This document shows, piece by piece, positions 1-8,196 of a stretch of DNA of 64,000 nucleotides; the first letter of the stretch is position 1; each line of letters opens with the position of its first letter. Under the pieces are notes generated by a model that saw nothing but the letters and a program-made list of their open reading frames with translations, was not told the origin of the DNA and searched no databases. This DNA is from Arthrobacter sp. FW306-2-2C-D06B (GTDB lineage Bacteria > Actinomycetota > Actinomycetes > Actinomycetales > Micrococcaceae). The position numbers and the translations under genes were made by a program. The DNA is taken from assembly GCF_021789175.1 (NCBI RefSeq), contig NZ_CP084560.1:2356001-2420000 (forward strand), written 5' to 3'.

Positions 1-1426
1 GCGGATACATGACCTTGGAAAAGAGTCCGTGCAAGGCGTGGCCGAATTCGTGGAACGTGGTCCGGACCTCGTCCAGGGTGAGGAGCGTTGATTCTCCGGC
101 TGGCGGTTTGGAGATGTTCAGGTTGTTGATCACCACTGGCTTGGTACCCAGGAGTGCTGACTGATCGACGAGCGAGTTCATCCAGGCGCCGCCGCGCTTG
201 GAGTCCCGCGCGTAGTAGTCGCCCAGGAAAAGGCCAAGCTCGGAGCCGTCCTCGTTGCGCACCTCCCAGACGCGGACGTCCGGGTGGTACCCCTCAAGGT
301 CTTGCCGCTCGTGGAAAGTAATGCCGAAGAGGCTCGTGGCCGCGAAGAACACGCCGTCCATGAGTACCCGGTCCAGTTCGAAATAGGGCCGCAGCAACTG
401 TTCGTCCACCTCGTACCGCTCCCGCCGGACCTTCGAGGAATAGTACGCCCAGTCCCACGCTTCCAACGGGTGCCCCGCGCTCTCCGCCAAGGCGGCCGCC
501 TCGGCGTCGGCGTTGCGGATGGCGGCAGGAGCAAGCCGGTTCAGCATCGCCTGAACGGACGCGAAATCGGGGGCGGTCTGGCGGTCCATGACCAGTTCGG
601 CGTAGTTGCCGAACCCGAGAAGTGTCGCCTTCTCGGCCCGCAAACGCACCATCGCCTTCGCCAGCTCCATGACGTCCAGGCTGCCGCCGTCGCTGCCCCG
701 CGCAATGGACGCCTCATAGAGGCGGCGCCGGAGCTCACGATTTTGCAAAGAAGCCAAAGCAGGCTGGTTGCTCGGCTGTATGAGGGTCAGGAGGTATTTC
801 CCCTCGTGTCCGGCAGTGCGTGCTGCCTCGGCGGCACTGGCGATGTCGTCCGCCGGCAGGCCGGCAAGCTCCGTGGCGTCATCCACCATCAGCGCGGCAG
901 CCTTCATGGCTTCCTTGACGCGTTGCCCGTATTCCGTTCCCAAACGGGAGAGCTCCGCATTGAGGCTCTTGAGCTTTTCCTGGTCATCTGGATCAAGTTG
1001 GATCCCCGACTGGCGGAATTCCCTGAGGTATTCCTGCACCAGCCGGATGGATTCATCGTCAAGTCCTGAGGTGTCTATTGCTACGAATCGCTCGTACAGT
1101 CCGCGGTTGAGGTAGACCGCGTCCTGGTGGCTCGCGAAACGGGGAGACAGCTCGGTTTCGAGTTCGCGGATGGCCTCTGAGGCGTCGGCGGAAACCAGTG
1201 TGAAGAAGGATGCCGCTGCCCGCTCCAGCAGGCGGCCGGAGCGTTCCATCGCAACTGCCGTGTTTTCGAAGGATGCGGGCTCTGGGTTATCCACGATGGA
1301 CTGGATTTCAGCCAGGTGCTCAGTGAGGCCTGCGTCCACAGCTTCGGCGTAGTGGCTGTCCTGGATGGCGGCAAAGGGCGGCAATCCGAAGGGAAGGGTG
1401 CTCGGCTCCAAGAGAGGGTTCGTCAT
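1..1426 (-). CDS. M3 family zinc metallopeptidase (peptidyl-dipeptidase Dcp-like), 3' end outside the window
   Basis: This is a cytoplasmic peptidase of the thimet oligopeptidase/Dcp family that would trim short peptides. Read from the ATG at 1426 the frame is open for 475 codons to the window edge. It ends shortly after HEFGHALH (about residues 459-466), the HExxH zinc site of family M3. Just before this lie the family-typical segments LFLGDYYARDSKRGGAWM and TKPVVINNLN. M3 enzymes are usually 650-700 residues, so roughly the last 200 residues, including the third zinc ligand, lie to the left of the window. An AAAGGG stretch upstream of the ATG serves as ribosome site. It lies downstream of gatD on the same strand with a 60-nt gap. 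The family is firm; the choice between Dcp and oligopeptidase A is inference. Confidence 0.9.
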   Translation of the reverse strand, partial: MTNPLLEPSTLPFGLPPFAAIQDSHYAEAVDAGLTEHLAEIQSIVDNPEPASFENTAVAMERSGRLLERAAASFFTLVSADASEAIRELETELSPRFASHQDAVYLNRGLYERFVAIDTSGLDDESIRLVQEYLREFRQSGIQLDPDDQEKLKSLNAELSRLGTEYGQRVKEAMKAAALMVDDATELAGLPADDIASAAEAARTAGHEGKYLLTLIQPSNQPALASLQNRELRRRLYEASIARGSDGGSLDVMELAKAMVRLRAEKATLLGFGNYAELVMDRQTAPDFASVQAMLNRLAPAAIRNADAEAAALAESAGHPLEAWDWAYYSSKVRRERYEVDEQLLRPYFELDRVLMDGVFFAATSLFGITFHERQDLEGYHPDVRVWEVRNEDGSELGLFLGDYYARDSKRGGAWMNSLVDQSALLGTKPVVINNLNISKPPAGESTLLTLDEVRTTFHEFGHALHGLFSKVMYP

Positions 1427-1486
1427 GAAGCAACCCTTTCATGCAGGCTGCCCGCCCACAACGCTTTTGCCGGTATTAGCGCGGTG

Positions 1487-2239
1487 TTAGCGCGGCCGCC
1501 GCGCCGCGTGTTCGCGCGCGAGGCGCGCATAGCCGTCGTCGGGCGTTCCGGGGACGAAAGTACCGTACTTGCGTTCGACGGCGGTCCGGATCAGGAAGTC
1601 GGCGATGGCAGGATTCTTGGGCAACAAGGAACCGTGCAGATAGCTGGCAACCACATTCCGGTGCCTGGCCCCTTCATGGTTGTCTTTGCTGTTGTTGCCG
1701 GCACCCTTGGACACGGTGCCGAGGGGCTCGACGCCGGGACCCAAGGCAGTCTGTCCGCTGTGGTTTTCGTAGCCCATGATTTCGCCGAACTCGGGCGAGG
1801 TGAGCGTGACGTTTCCGATGAGGCGTTCGTCGGTGCCGACCGTCTCGACGTCAAGGATGCCGATACCGGGGATAACAGGGCCGCTCTTCGTCTTAAAGAA
1901 CTTGCCGAAAAGCTGGTAAAGCCCGCAAATAACCAGCATCGGCGTTCCGTCCTCGGCCATCTCGCGGAGTTGCTCGCCTCGTGACTGGAGATCGTCCTGG
2001 ATGACTACCTGGCCGCTGTCCTGGCCACCGCCGCCCACAATGAGATCGACGTCTTCGGGGAAGTCGTCGCCCACGTTGTATTCAAGGAGCTCGGGCGTGT
2101 ATCCGTGCCAGAGCAAGCGCTGCCGCAGGACGAGCGCGTTGCCCCAGTCGCCGTAGATGTTCATGTCACGGGGATACAGCTGGAGGACCCGGATGGTGCC
2201 CTTGCTGGCGTGAGCGGCGGTATCTTCGGCCCGGGTCAT
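1487..2239 (-). CDS. gatD: Lipid II isoglutaminyl synthase, glutaminase subunit GatD
   Basis: GatD supplies ammonia from glutamine to MurT, which amidates the alpha-carboxyl of D-Glu in the lipid II stem peptide to D-isoglutamine. The 250-residue protein is a class I-like glutamine amidotransferase. It shows RVLQLYPRDMNIYGDWGN at the N-terminus, the nucleophile Cys105 in MLVICGLYQLFG, and the catalytic His202 in SYLHGSLLPKNP. The start codon overlaps the murT stop by 4 nt (ATGA at 2236-2239), so the two subunits are translationally coupled, as expected for a 1:1 complex. The length is normal for the family. The function is assigned from the family and from the murT partner. Confidence 0.95.
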   Translation of the reverse strand: MTRAEDTAAHASKGTIRVLQLYPRDMNIYGDWGNALVLRQRLLWHGYTPELLEYNVGDDFPEDVDLIVGGGGQDSGQVVIQDDLQSRGEQLREMAEDGTPMLVICGLYQLFGKFFKTKSGPVIPGIGILDVETVGTDERLIGNVTLTSPEFGEIMGYENHSGQTALGPGVEPLGTVSKGAGNNSKDNHEGARHRNVVASYLHGSLLPKNPAIADFLIRTAVERKYGTFVPGTPDDGYARLAREHAARRPR

Positions 2240-3531
2240 GAGACCACCTCTACTGTGGTGATTTTGGAGAGTTCGCGCCGGATGGCCAACATCGCGGTGT
2301 AGGTGCAGAACACGCGTTTAGGCTTTCCCGCCGACCCGCGGATGAATTCAGCCAACGCCGCAGGGATGTCCGTGTCCACTGAACCGAAACGGACCTCGTC
2401 GTACTGGAGGCGCAGTGCCATGTCGTAGGCACGGACACCGGTCAGGACCTCGACGCCGTCCTCGCGCAGGGAATCGAATTCCACGTCCCAGAGCCAGGAC
2501 ATGTCGCGGCCGTCGGCATAGTTATCGTTGATGGCGATCATGGACGCATAGCCCTTCGCTGGGAATGACTTCAGGCCCAGGCGGAAACCGCTCGGGTTCT
2601 TCACCAGAACCAACTCAAGGGGCTGGCCATCCACCGTCAGGCTCTCCCCGCGGCCAAAGGCAGGAGCCACCTCGGAGAGCGCCTTGACCAGCTTGGCGGC
2701 ATCGCCGGGCCTTCCGCTTGCCCCGGTGATGCTCCTGGCGAGCACCAATGCGGCGGCGGCATTGAAGATGTTGTAGACGCCGCGGAGTTTCATGTGTGTC
2801 GCCACGCGGGTTCCGTCGAACTCGAAGTCGGCGTCATCGGTACCGACACGGCGGAGTACGACGTCGGCCGCCGGCGAGTCGGGGACGTCACCGAGGAGGC
2901 TGGTTCCCGGCCCCGCGGCCCGCATGTCGTCGTCGTTCGGGAAGGTGCTTCGGAGCGATTCGTCCAATCCGAAGTAGAGCACTTCGGGGCCGCTAAGGGC
3001 TCCGGCAATGCGGGCCACCCGGGGGTCCTCGCGGTTCAGGACCACGGTGCCGGTGGTTCGCTCGGCGATGCGCTGGAGAAGCATCGCGGTGGCGTCGATT
3101 TCGCCGAAACGGTCAAGTTGGTCGCGCAGGACGTTGAGGAGAAGGCAGTAGCGCGGGGGCACCTTGTTCACGAAATGCACTGCATGAGCTTCGTCGAGTT
3201 CCAATACCGCGACGTCGGCGTCCAGCCTGCCGCGCCAGTCCACTTCACCGAGGAGCGCAGCCGCGACGCCACGCGTGAAGTTGCTGCCGGTCCGGTTGGT
3301 GAAGACCTTTAGGCCCTGGCTTTCCAAGAGCTCCACCACCATTTTGGTCGTGGTCGTCTTGCCGTTGGTTCCGCTCACCACCGCCACGCCATGGGGGAGC
3401 GAGGACAGCGTCCTTTGCATGAAGCCTGGGTCGATTTTCTCGACCACGAGGCCGGGTAAAGCCGAACCCCCGCCGCGCAGCCGGGACACAGCACGGACCA
3501 GCTTGCCGAGTGGAACGGTGAACGAAAACAT
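2236..3531 (-). CDS. murT: Lipid II isoglutaminyl synthase, Mur-ligase-like subunit MurT
   Basis: MurT is the ATP-dependent ligase half of the MurT/GatD complex, acting on cytoplasmic-face lipid II. The 431-residue protein has a Mur-ligase P-loop [11 protein letters not shown] at residues 53-63 and a central Mur fold with [12 protein letters not shown]. The C-terminal DUF1727 domain has the [15 protein letters not shown] motif, whose Asp is thought to complete the GatD catalytic triad. Only two cysteines are present, so the Cys4 zinc ribbon described in staphylococcal and pneumococcal MurT is absent. The gene is divergent from pdxT across about 100 bp. No Shine-Dalgarno site precedes the ATG, but a TATATT box lies 7 nt upstream, which suggests a leaderless mRNA. 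Confidence 0.95.
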   Translation of the reverse strand: MFSFTVPLGKLVRAVSRLRGGGSALPGLVVEKIDPGFMQRTLSSLPHGVAVVSGTNGKTTTTKMVVELLESQGLKVFTNRTGSNFTRGVAAALLGEVDWRGRLDADVAVLELDEAHAVHFVNKVPPRYCLLLNVLRDQLDRFGEIDATAMLLQRIAERTTGTVVLNREDPRVARIAGALSGPEVLYFGLDESLRSTFPNDDDMRAAGPGTSLLGDVPDSPAADVVLRRVGTDDADFEFDGTRVATHMKLRGVYNIFNAAAALVLARSITGASGRPGDAAKLVKALSEVAPAFGRGESLTVDGQPLELVLVKNPSGFRLGLKSFPAKGYASMIAINDNYADGRDMSWLWDVEFDSLREDGVEVLTGVRAYDMALRLQYDEVRFGSVDTDIPAALAEFIRGSAGKPKRVFCTYTAMLAIRRELSKITTVEVVS

Positions 3532-3538
3532 GCTCTGT

Positions 3539-3544
3539 AATATA
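3539..3544 (-). promoter_or_regulatory. Putative -10 box of murT-gatD, leaderless geometry
   Basis: On the minus strand, TATATT is followed by 7 nt and then the murT ATG at 3531. A -10 hexamer at this distance places the transcription start at or next to the A of the ATG. No purine-rich ribosome site lies between. No convincing -35 hexamer was seen. This is an inference from spacing. Confidence 0.5.
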
Positions 3545-3619
3545 TCCCAGTTGGTGCATAAACCACGTGCCGTAAGCCTGCCACCGGGTTCCCGGGCGAG
3601 CCTGGCGGTGGCAGCGCAT

Positions 3620-3625
3620 TATGAT
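3620..3625 (+). promoter_or_regulatory. Putative -10 box of pdxT, leaderless geometry
   Basis: TATGAT lies exactly 6 nt before the pdxT ATG at 3632, so the predicted start of transcription coincides with the start codon. No Shine-Dalgarno sequence fits in the gap. It is divergent to the murT promoter about 75 bp away. Confidence 0.55.
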
Positions 3626-3631
3626 GGTCGA

Positions 3632-4333
3632 ATGACCAATCCCCCTTCCGAGGCGTCATCAAGCGTGGGCTCGGGCCTGCGCATCGGCGTCCTCGCACTA
3701 CAAGGCGATTTTCGTGAGCACATCCACGCCGTCGAAGCGGCCGGTGCCACCGGCGTCGGCATCCGGCGTCCGGCGGAACTTGATGACATTGACGGCCTCA
3801 TCATTCCCGGCGGCGAGTCGACCACTATAGACAAGCTGGCGCGCATCTTTGAACTTGCCGACCCCATCCGCAAGCAGATTGCGTCCGGGCTGCCGGTATA
3901 TGGATCCTGCGCCGGCATGATCCTGCTGGCGGACGACATCGCCGATCCCGCCACGGACCTCGCTGGGAATCCGCAGCAGACTTTCGGTGGATTGGACATC
4001 ACGGTCCGTCGCAACGCCTTCGGCAGGCAGCGCGAGTCTTTCGAAACGGACCTCGACTTCAAAGGTCTTGAGTTCAGCGCCGGCGAATCCGGCGTCGACC
4101 CCGTCCACGCCGTCTTCATTCGCGGACCGTGGGTGGAGCGCGTCGGTCCCGGCGTCGAAATCCTTGCCCAGGTGGAACCGGGAAAAGCCACCCACACGGA
4201 CACTTTGCACGGGTTGGCTAGAATTGTTGCAGTGCGCTCAGGTCGGTTGCTGGCCACCTCCTTCCACCCGGAAGTGACTGGGGAGAAGCGCGTGCATGAA
4301 TTGTTTATTCGAATGATCAGAGGGGAAGTTTAA
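3632..4333 (+). CDS. pdxT: Pyridoxal 5'-phosphate synthase, glutaminase subunit PdxT
   Basis: PdxT hydrolyses glutamine and feeds ammonia to the PdxS synthase to make pyridoxal 5'-phosphate. The 233-residue protein has a class I amidotransferase fold: LQGDFREHI near the N-terminus, the PGGESTTI loop (59-66), nucleophile Cys93 in YGSCAGM, and the His/Glu pair in TSFHPEV near the C-terminus. The frame is open further upstream, but ATG 3632 is preferred because the family motif [10 protein letters not shown] begins about 15 residues later and a -10 box sits 6 nt before it. The synthase gene pdxS, usually the immediate upstream neighbour, is not here; the upstream gene is divergent murT. yebC follows after 3 nt. 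Confidence 0.95.
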   Translation: MTNPPSEASSSVGSGLRIGVLALQGDFREHIHAVEAAGATGVGIRRPAELDDIDGLIIPGGESTTIDKLARIFELADPIRKQIASGLPVYGSCAGMILLADDIADPATDLAGNPQQTFGGLDITVRRNAFGRQRESFETDLDFKGLEFSAGESGVDPVHAVFIRGPWVERVGPGVEILAQVEPGKATHTDTLHGLARIVAVRSGRLLATSFHPEVTGEKRVHELFIRMIRGEV

Positions 4334-4336
4334 AGC

Positions 4337-5092
4337 ATGTCAGGCCACTCCAAATGGGCGACGACCAAGCACAAGAAGGCCATCCTCGATAGCCGCCGGG
4401 CCAAGTCGTTCGCCAAACTGATCAAGAACATCGAAGTCGCGGCCCGCATGGGCGGACCGGACCTTGCCGGCAACCCGAGCCTGGAACTGGCTGTCACCAA
4501 AGCCAAAAAGACATCGGTCCCCGCTGACAACATCGACCGCGCCATCAAGCGCGGCGCCGGCCTGACCGGCGAAGTGGTCGACTACACGGAGATCATGTAC
4601 GAAGCCCGCGGCCCGCAGGGTTCGGCCCTTCTGATCGAGTGCCTCACGGACAACAAGAACCGTGCCGCCTCGGAGGTCCGGCTTGCAATCTCGCGCAATG
4701 GCGGCACCATTGCCGACCCCGGCTCCGTGAGTTACCTCTTCACCCGCAAAGGCGTCGTCAACCTGCCCAAGAACGGACTCAGTGAAGACGACATCCTGAT
4801 GGCCGTGCTCGACGCCGGCGCCGAGGAAGTCAAGGACAACGGCGAGAACTGGGAAATCCACTCGGAGCCCACCGATCTCCAGGCCATCCGCGAAGCCCTC
4901 AAGGAAGCCGGCATCGAATACGAGACGGACGAAGCCGAGTTCGTCCCGTCCATGCAGGTGCCGCTGGACCTCGACGGTGCCAAGAAGTTCATGAAGCTCG
5001 TCGACGCTCTTGAGGATCTCGACGACGTCCAGAACGTGTACACCAACGCGGACATGAGCGAGGAAGTCCAGGCTGCGCTCGAAGCCGAGTAG
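4337..5092 (+). CDS. yebC: YebC/PmpR-family protein (TACO1-like)
   Basis: The 251-residue protein begins [16 protein letters not shown], the hallmark start of the YebC/TACO1 family, and keeps the usual three-domain length. Members have been described as DNA-binding regulators (PmpR) and, more recently, as translation factors that relieve ribosome stalling; which applies here cannot be read from sequence. It starts 3 nt after pdxT with GAGGGGAAG as ribosome site and precedes ruvC-ruvA-ruvB, an arrangement common in bacteria. The family assignment is firm and the molecular role is open. Confidence 0.93.
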   Translation: MSGHSKWATTKHKKAILDSRRAKSFAKLIKNIEVAARMGGPDLAGNPSLELAVTKAKKTSVPADNIDRAIKRGAGLTGEVVDYTEIMYEARGPQGSALLIECLTDNKNRAASEVRLAISRNGGTIADPGSVSYLFTRKGVVNLPKNGLSEDDILMAVLDAGAEEVKDNGENWEIHSEPTDLQAIREALKEAGIEYETDEAEFVPSMQVPLDLDGAKKFMKLVDALEDLDDVQNVYTNADMSEEVQAALEAE

Positions 5093-5137
5093 CGCCCACT
5101 TGCAACACAGCTTCATATCAAACAGGGAGGCCCGGAC

Positions 5138-5716
5138 TTGACTCTTCGCGTATTGGGAGTCGATCCGGGCCTCACCCGTTGCGGGATCGGAGTGGTCGAC
5201 GTCGAACGGAACCGGCGCGCCACCATGGTGGCTGTCTGCGTCGTGGGAACCTCGCCGGAACAATCATTGGACCAGCGATTGCTGGTCATCGCCAAGGCCA
5301 TCGACGAGTGGCTGGACCTGTATAAGCCCGACGTTCTCGCGGTCGAACGGGTCTTCTCCCAACTGAACGTCAGTACCGTCATGGGCGTCGCCCAGGCGTC
5401 CGGCGTGGTCATCGCGGCCGCTGCGCGGCGCGGCATCCCGGTGGCGCTCCACACGCCGTCGGAGGTCAAAGCTGCCGTGACGGGTAGCGGCACCTCCAAC
5501 AAAGAAGCGGTGACAAAACTCATTACCAAGATCCTGCGATTGGACGCCCCACCGCGCCCGGCCGACGCAGCGGACGCGTTGGCCCTCGCCGTCACGCACG
5601 CGTGGCGGGCCGGCAGCGGTGCCGCGGTTGCTACGACAGGACCAGGGAGCAGTGCGTTGACACCCGCCCAGCGGGCCTGGGCTGAAGCCGAAGCGAAAGC
5701 GCGCCGCGGCCGGTAA
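5138..5716 (+). CDS. ruvC: Crossover junction endodeoxyribonuclease RuvC
   Basis: RuvC resolves Holliday junctions by symmetric nicking, together with RuvAB. The 192-residue protein has the RNase H-like fold: the first catalytic Asp9 in [13 protein letters not shown], a Glu in LAVERVF, and the C-terminal Asp pair in [14 protein letters not shown]. The start is TTG at 5138, preceded by AGGGAGG at a good distance. The C-terminus is extended by an Ala/Arg-rich tail of about 25 residues. It is the first gene of ruvC-ruvA-ruvB. Confidence 0.95.
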   Translation: MTLRVLGVDPGLTRCGIGVVDVERNRRATMVAVCVVGTSPEQSLDQRLLVIAKAIDEWLDLYKPDVLAVERVFSQLNVSTVMGVAQASGVVIAAAARRGIPVALHTPSEVKAAVTGSGTSNKEAVTKLITKILRLDAPPRPADAADALALAVTHAWRAGSGAAVATTGPGSSALTPAQRAWAEAEAKARRGR

Positions 5717-5805
5717 ATGTCGGTGGCCCTTGCTAGGGTATTCGTAGATATGTTCGGATAGCCCGCGGCGCAGCATGCACCGGGCAGTACTTCAGGAGCC
5801 GGGTC

Positions 5806-6450
5806 TTGATCAGTTTTCTCCGCGGAACCGTGGCGCACGTCAGCCTCTCCACGGCCGTCATCGATCTCAACGGTGCCGGTATGAGCGTCTACGCCACGCC
5901 GCAAACCCTCAGCCACCTGCATGTCGGCGAGGAAGCGAAGCTGTTCACTTCGTTGATCGTCCGGGAGGACTCCCTGACGCTCTTTGGATTCTCGAACGAT
6001 GACGAGCGCGAAGTTTTCGATGTCCTTCTCAGCGTGAGCGGGGTGGGGCCCCGACTGGCCCTCGCGGTGCTGGCCGTCCATGAGCCCGAAGCGATCCGGG
6101 TGGCCGCCCATTCCGGTGACGCAAAGTCATTCACCAAGGTCCCCGGCATCGGGCCGAAGGTGGCCGGCAGGATCGTCCTGGAGCTTGCAGGAAAACTCGT
6201 TCCCCACGGCACCGCTCCGGGGGCCGCACCCGCCGTCGCCGCCGAGTCGGTCTGGAAGCCGCAGGTGGTGGCCGCAATGACGAGCCTCGGCTGGTCGGAG
6301 AGGGACGCCGCCGGCAGCATCGACAAGGCAATGGCCGATTCCCCGGAACTTGCCGACGCCGGCAACGTGGCCCAGATCCTGCGTGCAACCCTTCGCTGGC
6401 TGGGGCAGGATGGCGCCCGCGCTGGAAACCGGGTTGGCAGCCGTGGCTGA
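5806..6450 (+). CDS. ruvA: Holliday junction branch migration protein RuvA
   Basis: RuvA binds four-way junctions as a tetramer and loads the RuvB motor. The 214-residue protein has the N-terminal OB-fold ([20 protein letters not shown]), tandem helix-hairpin-helix motifs ([13 protein letters not shown] and [20 protein letters not shown]) and a C-terminal RuvB-binding domain ([16 protein letters not shown]). It starts at TTG 5806 behind CAGGAG. It overlaps the ruvB start by 8 nt, so the two are translationally coupled. Confidence 0.95.
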   Translation: MISFLRGTVAHVSLSTAVIDLNGAGMSVYATPQTLSHLHVGEEAKLFTSLIVREDSLTLFGFSNDDEREVFDVLLSVSGVGPRLALAVLAVHEPEAIRVAAHSGDAKSFTKVPGIGPKVAGRIVLELAGKLVPHGTAPGAAPAVAAESVWKPQVVAAMTSLGWSERDAAGSIDKAMADSPELADAGNVAQILRATLRWLGQDGARAGNRVGSRG

Positions 6451-7519
6451 GCCGTCCCTCGTTACCGGGGGAGAGGAACCCGAAGAGCGCATCATAGAGG
6501 CCGCACTGCGCCCGAAGAACCTCCACGACTTCGTAGGCCAGCACCGCGTCCGCAAGCAACTCTCGCTCGTGCTGGAGGCCTCAAGGATGCGTGGCCGCAG
6601 CGCGGACCACGTCCTGCTTTCGGGCCCTCCGGGGCTGGGGAAGACCACGCTCTCCATGATCATCGCCGCCGAGATGAACGCTCCCTTGCGCATCAGCAGC
6701 GGGCCGGCCATCCAGCACGCCGGAGACCTCGCGGCGATCCTCTCCTCGCTTTCGGAGGGCGAAGTGCTCTTCCTCGACGAAATCCACCGGATGTCCCGGC
6801 CCGCCGAGGAAATGCTGTACATGGCGATGGAAGACTTCCGCGTGGACATCGTGGTGGGCAAGGGCGCGGGCGCCACTGCCATTCCGCTTGAACTGCCGCC
6901 ATTCACCCTCGTGGGCGCCACCACGCGGGCCGGGCTCTTGCCAGGTCCGCTGCGTGACCGCTTTGGTTTCACCGGGCACTTGGAGTTCTATTCCGTAGCG
7001 GAGCTTGAATTGGTTCTGCGTCGCTCAGCCGGATTGCTTGATTTGAAGGTCAATTCGGCCGGTTTCAGCGAGATCGCGGGCCGTTCCCGTGGAACTCCGC
7101 GTATCGCCAACCGGCTGCTGCGCCGTGTCCGGGACTGGGCACTGGTCCACGGCATCGAGCAGATCGATGCTCGTGCCGCCTCCGCTGCGCTGGACATGTA
7201 TGAGGTGGACGAGCGTGGCTTGGATCGCCTGGACCGTGCCGTATTGGAGGCGCTGATCCTCAAGTTCAACGGTGGCCCCGTGGGGCTCTCCACTCTCGCG
7301 ATCGCCGTCGGGGAGGAACCCGAGACCGTCGAGACGGTCGCTGAGCCGTACCTGGTGCGCGAAGGCCTTCTGGGACGGACGCCGCGCGGCAGGATCGCCA
7401 TGGCGTCCGCCTGGACCCACCTTGGTTATGCGGTTCCGCCAGGAGTGTTCGGGCAGGACCCGCTGGCGTTATTCGAAGACAGCGAAAACGGGCCGGAAAG
7501 CATCGACACCGGCCGATAG
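6443..7519 (+). CDS. ruvB: Holliday junction ATP-dependent helicase RuvB
   Basis: RuvB is the AAA+ hexameric motor for branch migration. The 358-residue protein shows [11 protein letters not shown], Walker A GPPGLGKT (61-68), Walker [10 protein letters not shown], sensor segment [20 protein letters not shown], and a winged-helix C-terminus with [10 protein letters not shown] and GRTPRGR. GTG 6443 is chosen because it gives the usual N-terminus and lies within the ruvA stop region; TTG 6434 and ATG 6411 are upstream in-frame alternatives. The operon stops here, with 181 nt before yajC. Confidence 0.95.
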   Translation: MAEPSLVTGGEEPEERIIEAALRPKNLHDFVGQHRVRKQLSLVLEASRMRGRSADHVLLSGPPGLGKTTLSMIIAAEMNAPLRISSGPAIQHAGDLAAILSSLSEGEVLFLDEIHRMSRPAEEMLYMAMEDFRVDIVVGKGAGATAIPLELPPFTLVGATTRAGLLPGPLRDRFGFTGHLEFYSVAELELVLRRSAGLLDLKVNSAGFSEIAGRSRGTPRIANRLLRRVRDWALVHGIEQIDARAASAALDMYEVDERGLDRLDRAVLEALILKFNGGPVGLSTLAIAVGEEPETVETVAEPYLVREGLLGRTPRGRIAMASAWTHLGYAVPPGVFGQDPLALFEDSENGPESIDTGR

Positions 7520-7543
7520 CACGATCCATTCAGCTTAACCCTC

Positions 7544-7549
7544 TAGACT
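7544..7549 (+). promoter_or_regulatory. Candidate -10 box upstream of yajC-secDF
   Basis: TAGACT in the ruvB-yajC gap resembles the actinobacterial TANNNT -10 element. It would give a 5' UTR of about 145 nt. No clear -35 is visible, so this is a weak call based on the hexamer and its place between operons. Confidence 0.35.
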
Positions 7550-7700
7550 GGTATGACACTCGGCACGTTCGAGTCCTTGGTTCTGTGCCCGCCCGTCGGA
7601 GCATTGTGCGGCCAGGTGGGCGAAAGCTCCACGGCTGCCGGATCCACCGGGCAGACATGGCCGTGAAACCAAAAACGTAAGTAAAGAACGGAACTTCCCT

Positions 7701-8087
7701 GTGGATCCAATGACAATCCTGCTGTTCGCCATGCTCGGCGTCTTCATCTTCATGATGTTCCGCCGCAACAAGAAGACGCAGCAACAGCAGGCCAAGCTGC
7801 AGTCCCAGTTTGCCCCCGGCGTTGACGTCATGACCAGTTTCGGACTGTTCGGCCGAATCGTCTCGATGGACGACGCTGAGAACAAGGTTGTCCTTGAACT
7901 GTCTCCGGGCAACCTCGCCACCGTGCACCGCCAGGCCGTGACCAAGATCGTTGAGCCCGTCGAGGAGGCCGCAGTTGACGTTCCGGACGACGCTTCGTCG
8001 CTGACGGACGCCGATGCATCGGCATCCGCGGAGACCCCCGACGAAACGCTCAAGCGCCTCAACGACGAGGGCAAGAAGGACAACTAG
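7701..8087 (+). CDS. yajC: Preprotein translocase subunit YajC
   Basis: YajC is a small membrane accessory of the SecDF complex. The 128-residue protein begins MDPMTILLFAMLGVFIFMMF, one transmembrane helix (about residues 4-21). This is followed by a basic stretch RRNKKTQQQQ and the conserved domain GVDVMTSFGLFGRIVSMDDAENKVVLE. The C-terminus is an acidic low-complexity tail. The start is GTG 7701; the ribosome site (ACGGAA) is weak. It is followed by secD after 109 nt containing two small hairpins. Confidence 0.92.
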   Translation: MDPMTILLFAMLGVFIFMMFRRNKKTQQQQAKLQSQFAPGVDVMTSFGLFGRIVSMDDAENKVVLELSPGNLATVHRQAVTKIVEPVEEAAVDVPDDASSLTDADASASAETPDETLKRLNDEGKKDN

Positions 8088-8093
8088 CCCGTA

Positions 8094-8168
8094 CCCGCTC
8101 TACAAGCGGGAATAGTTCTACGGCAATGAATCGCCGCCGGCCTGCGCTCACAAGTGCACGTCGGCGGC
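8094..8168 (+). other. yajC-secD spacer with two small hairpins
   Basis: CCCGCT (8094-8099) pairs with AGCGGG (8105-8110) around a 5-nt loop, and GCCGCCG (8133-8139) can pair with CGGCGGC (8162-8168). Neither is followed by a T-run, so they look like mRNA-processing or translation-tuning structures rather than a terminator. The secD ribosome site AGGAAG follows. Confidence 0.35.
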
Positions 8169-8196
8169 TGTTCCGTCATCAACAGGAAGATCGAAC

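Noticed and set aside
7553..7666. 37-codon ORF in the ruvB-yajC gap
   Set aside because: No ribosome site, the -10-like box is only 3 nt away, and the peptide has no recognisable feature or regulatory codon run.
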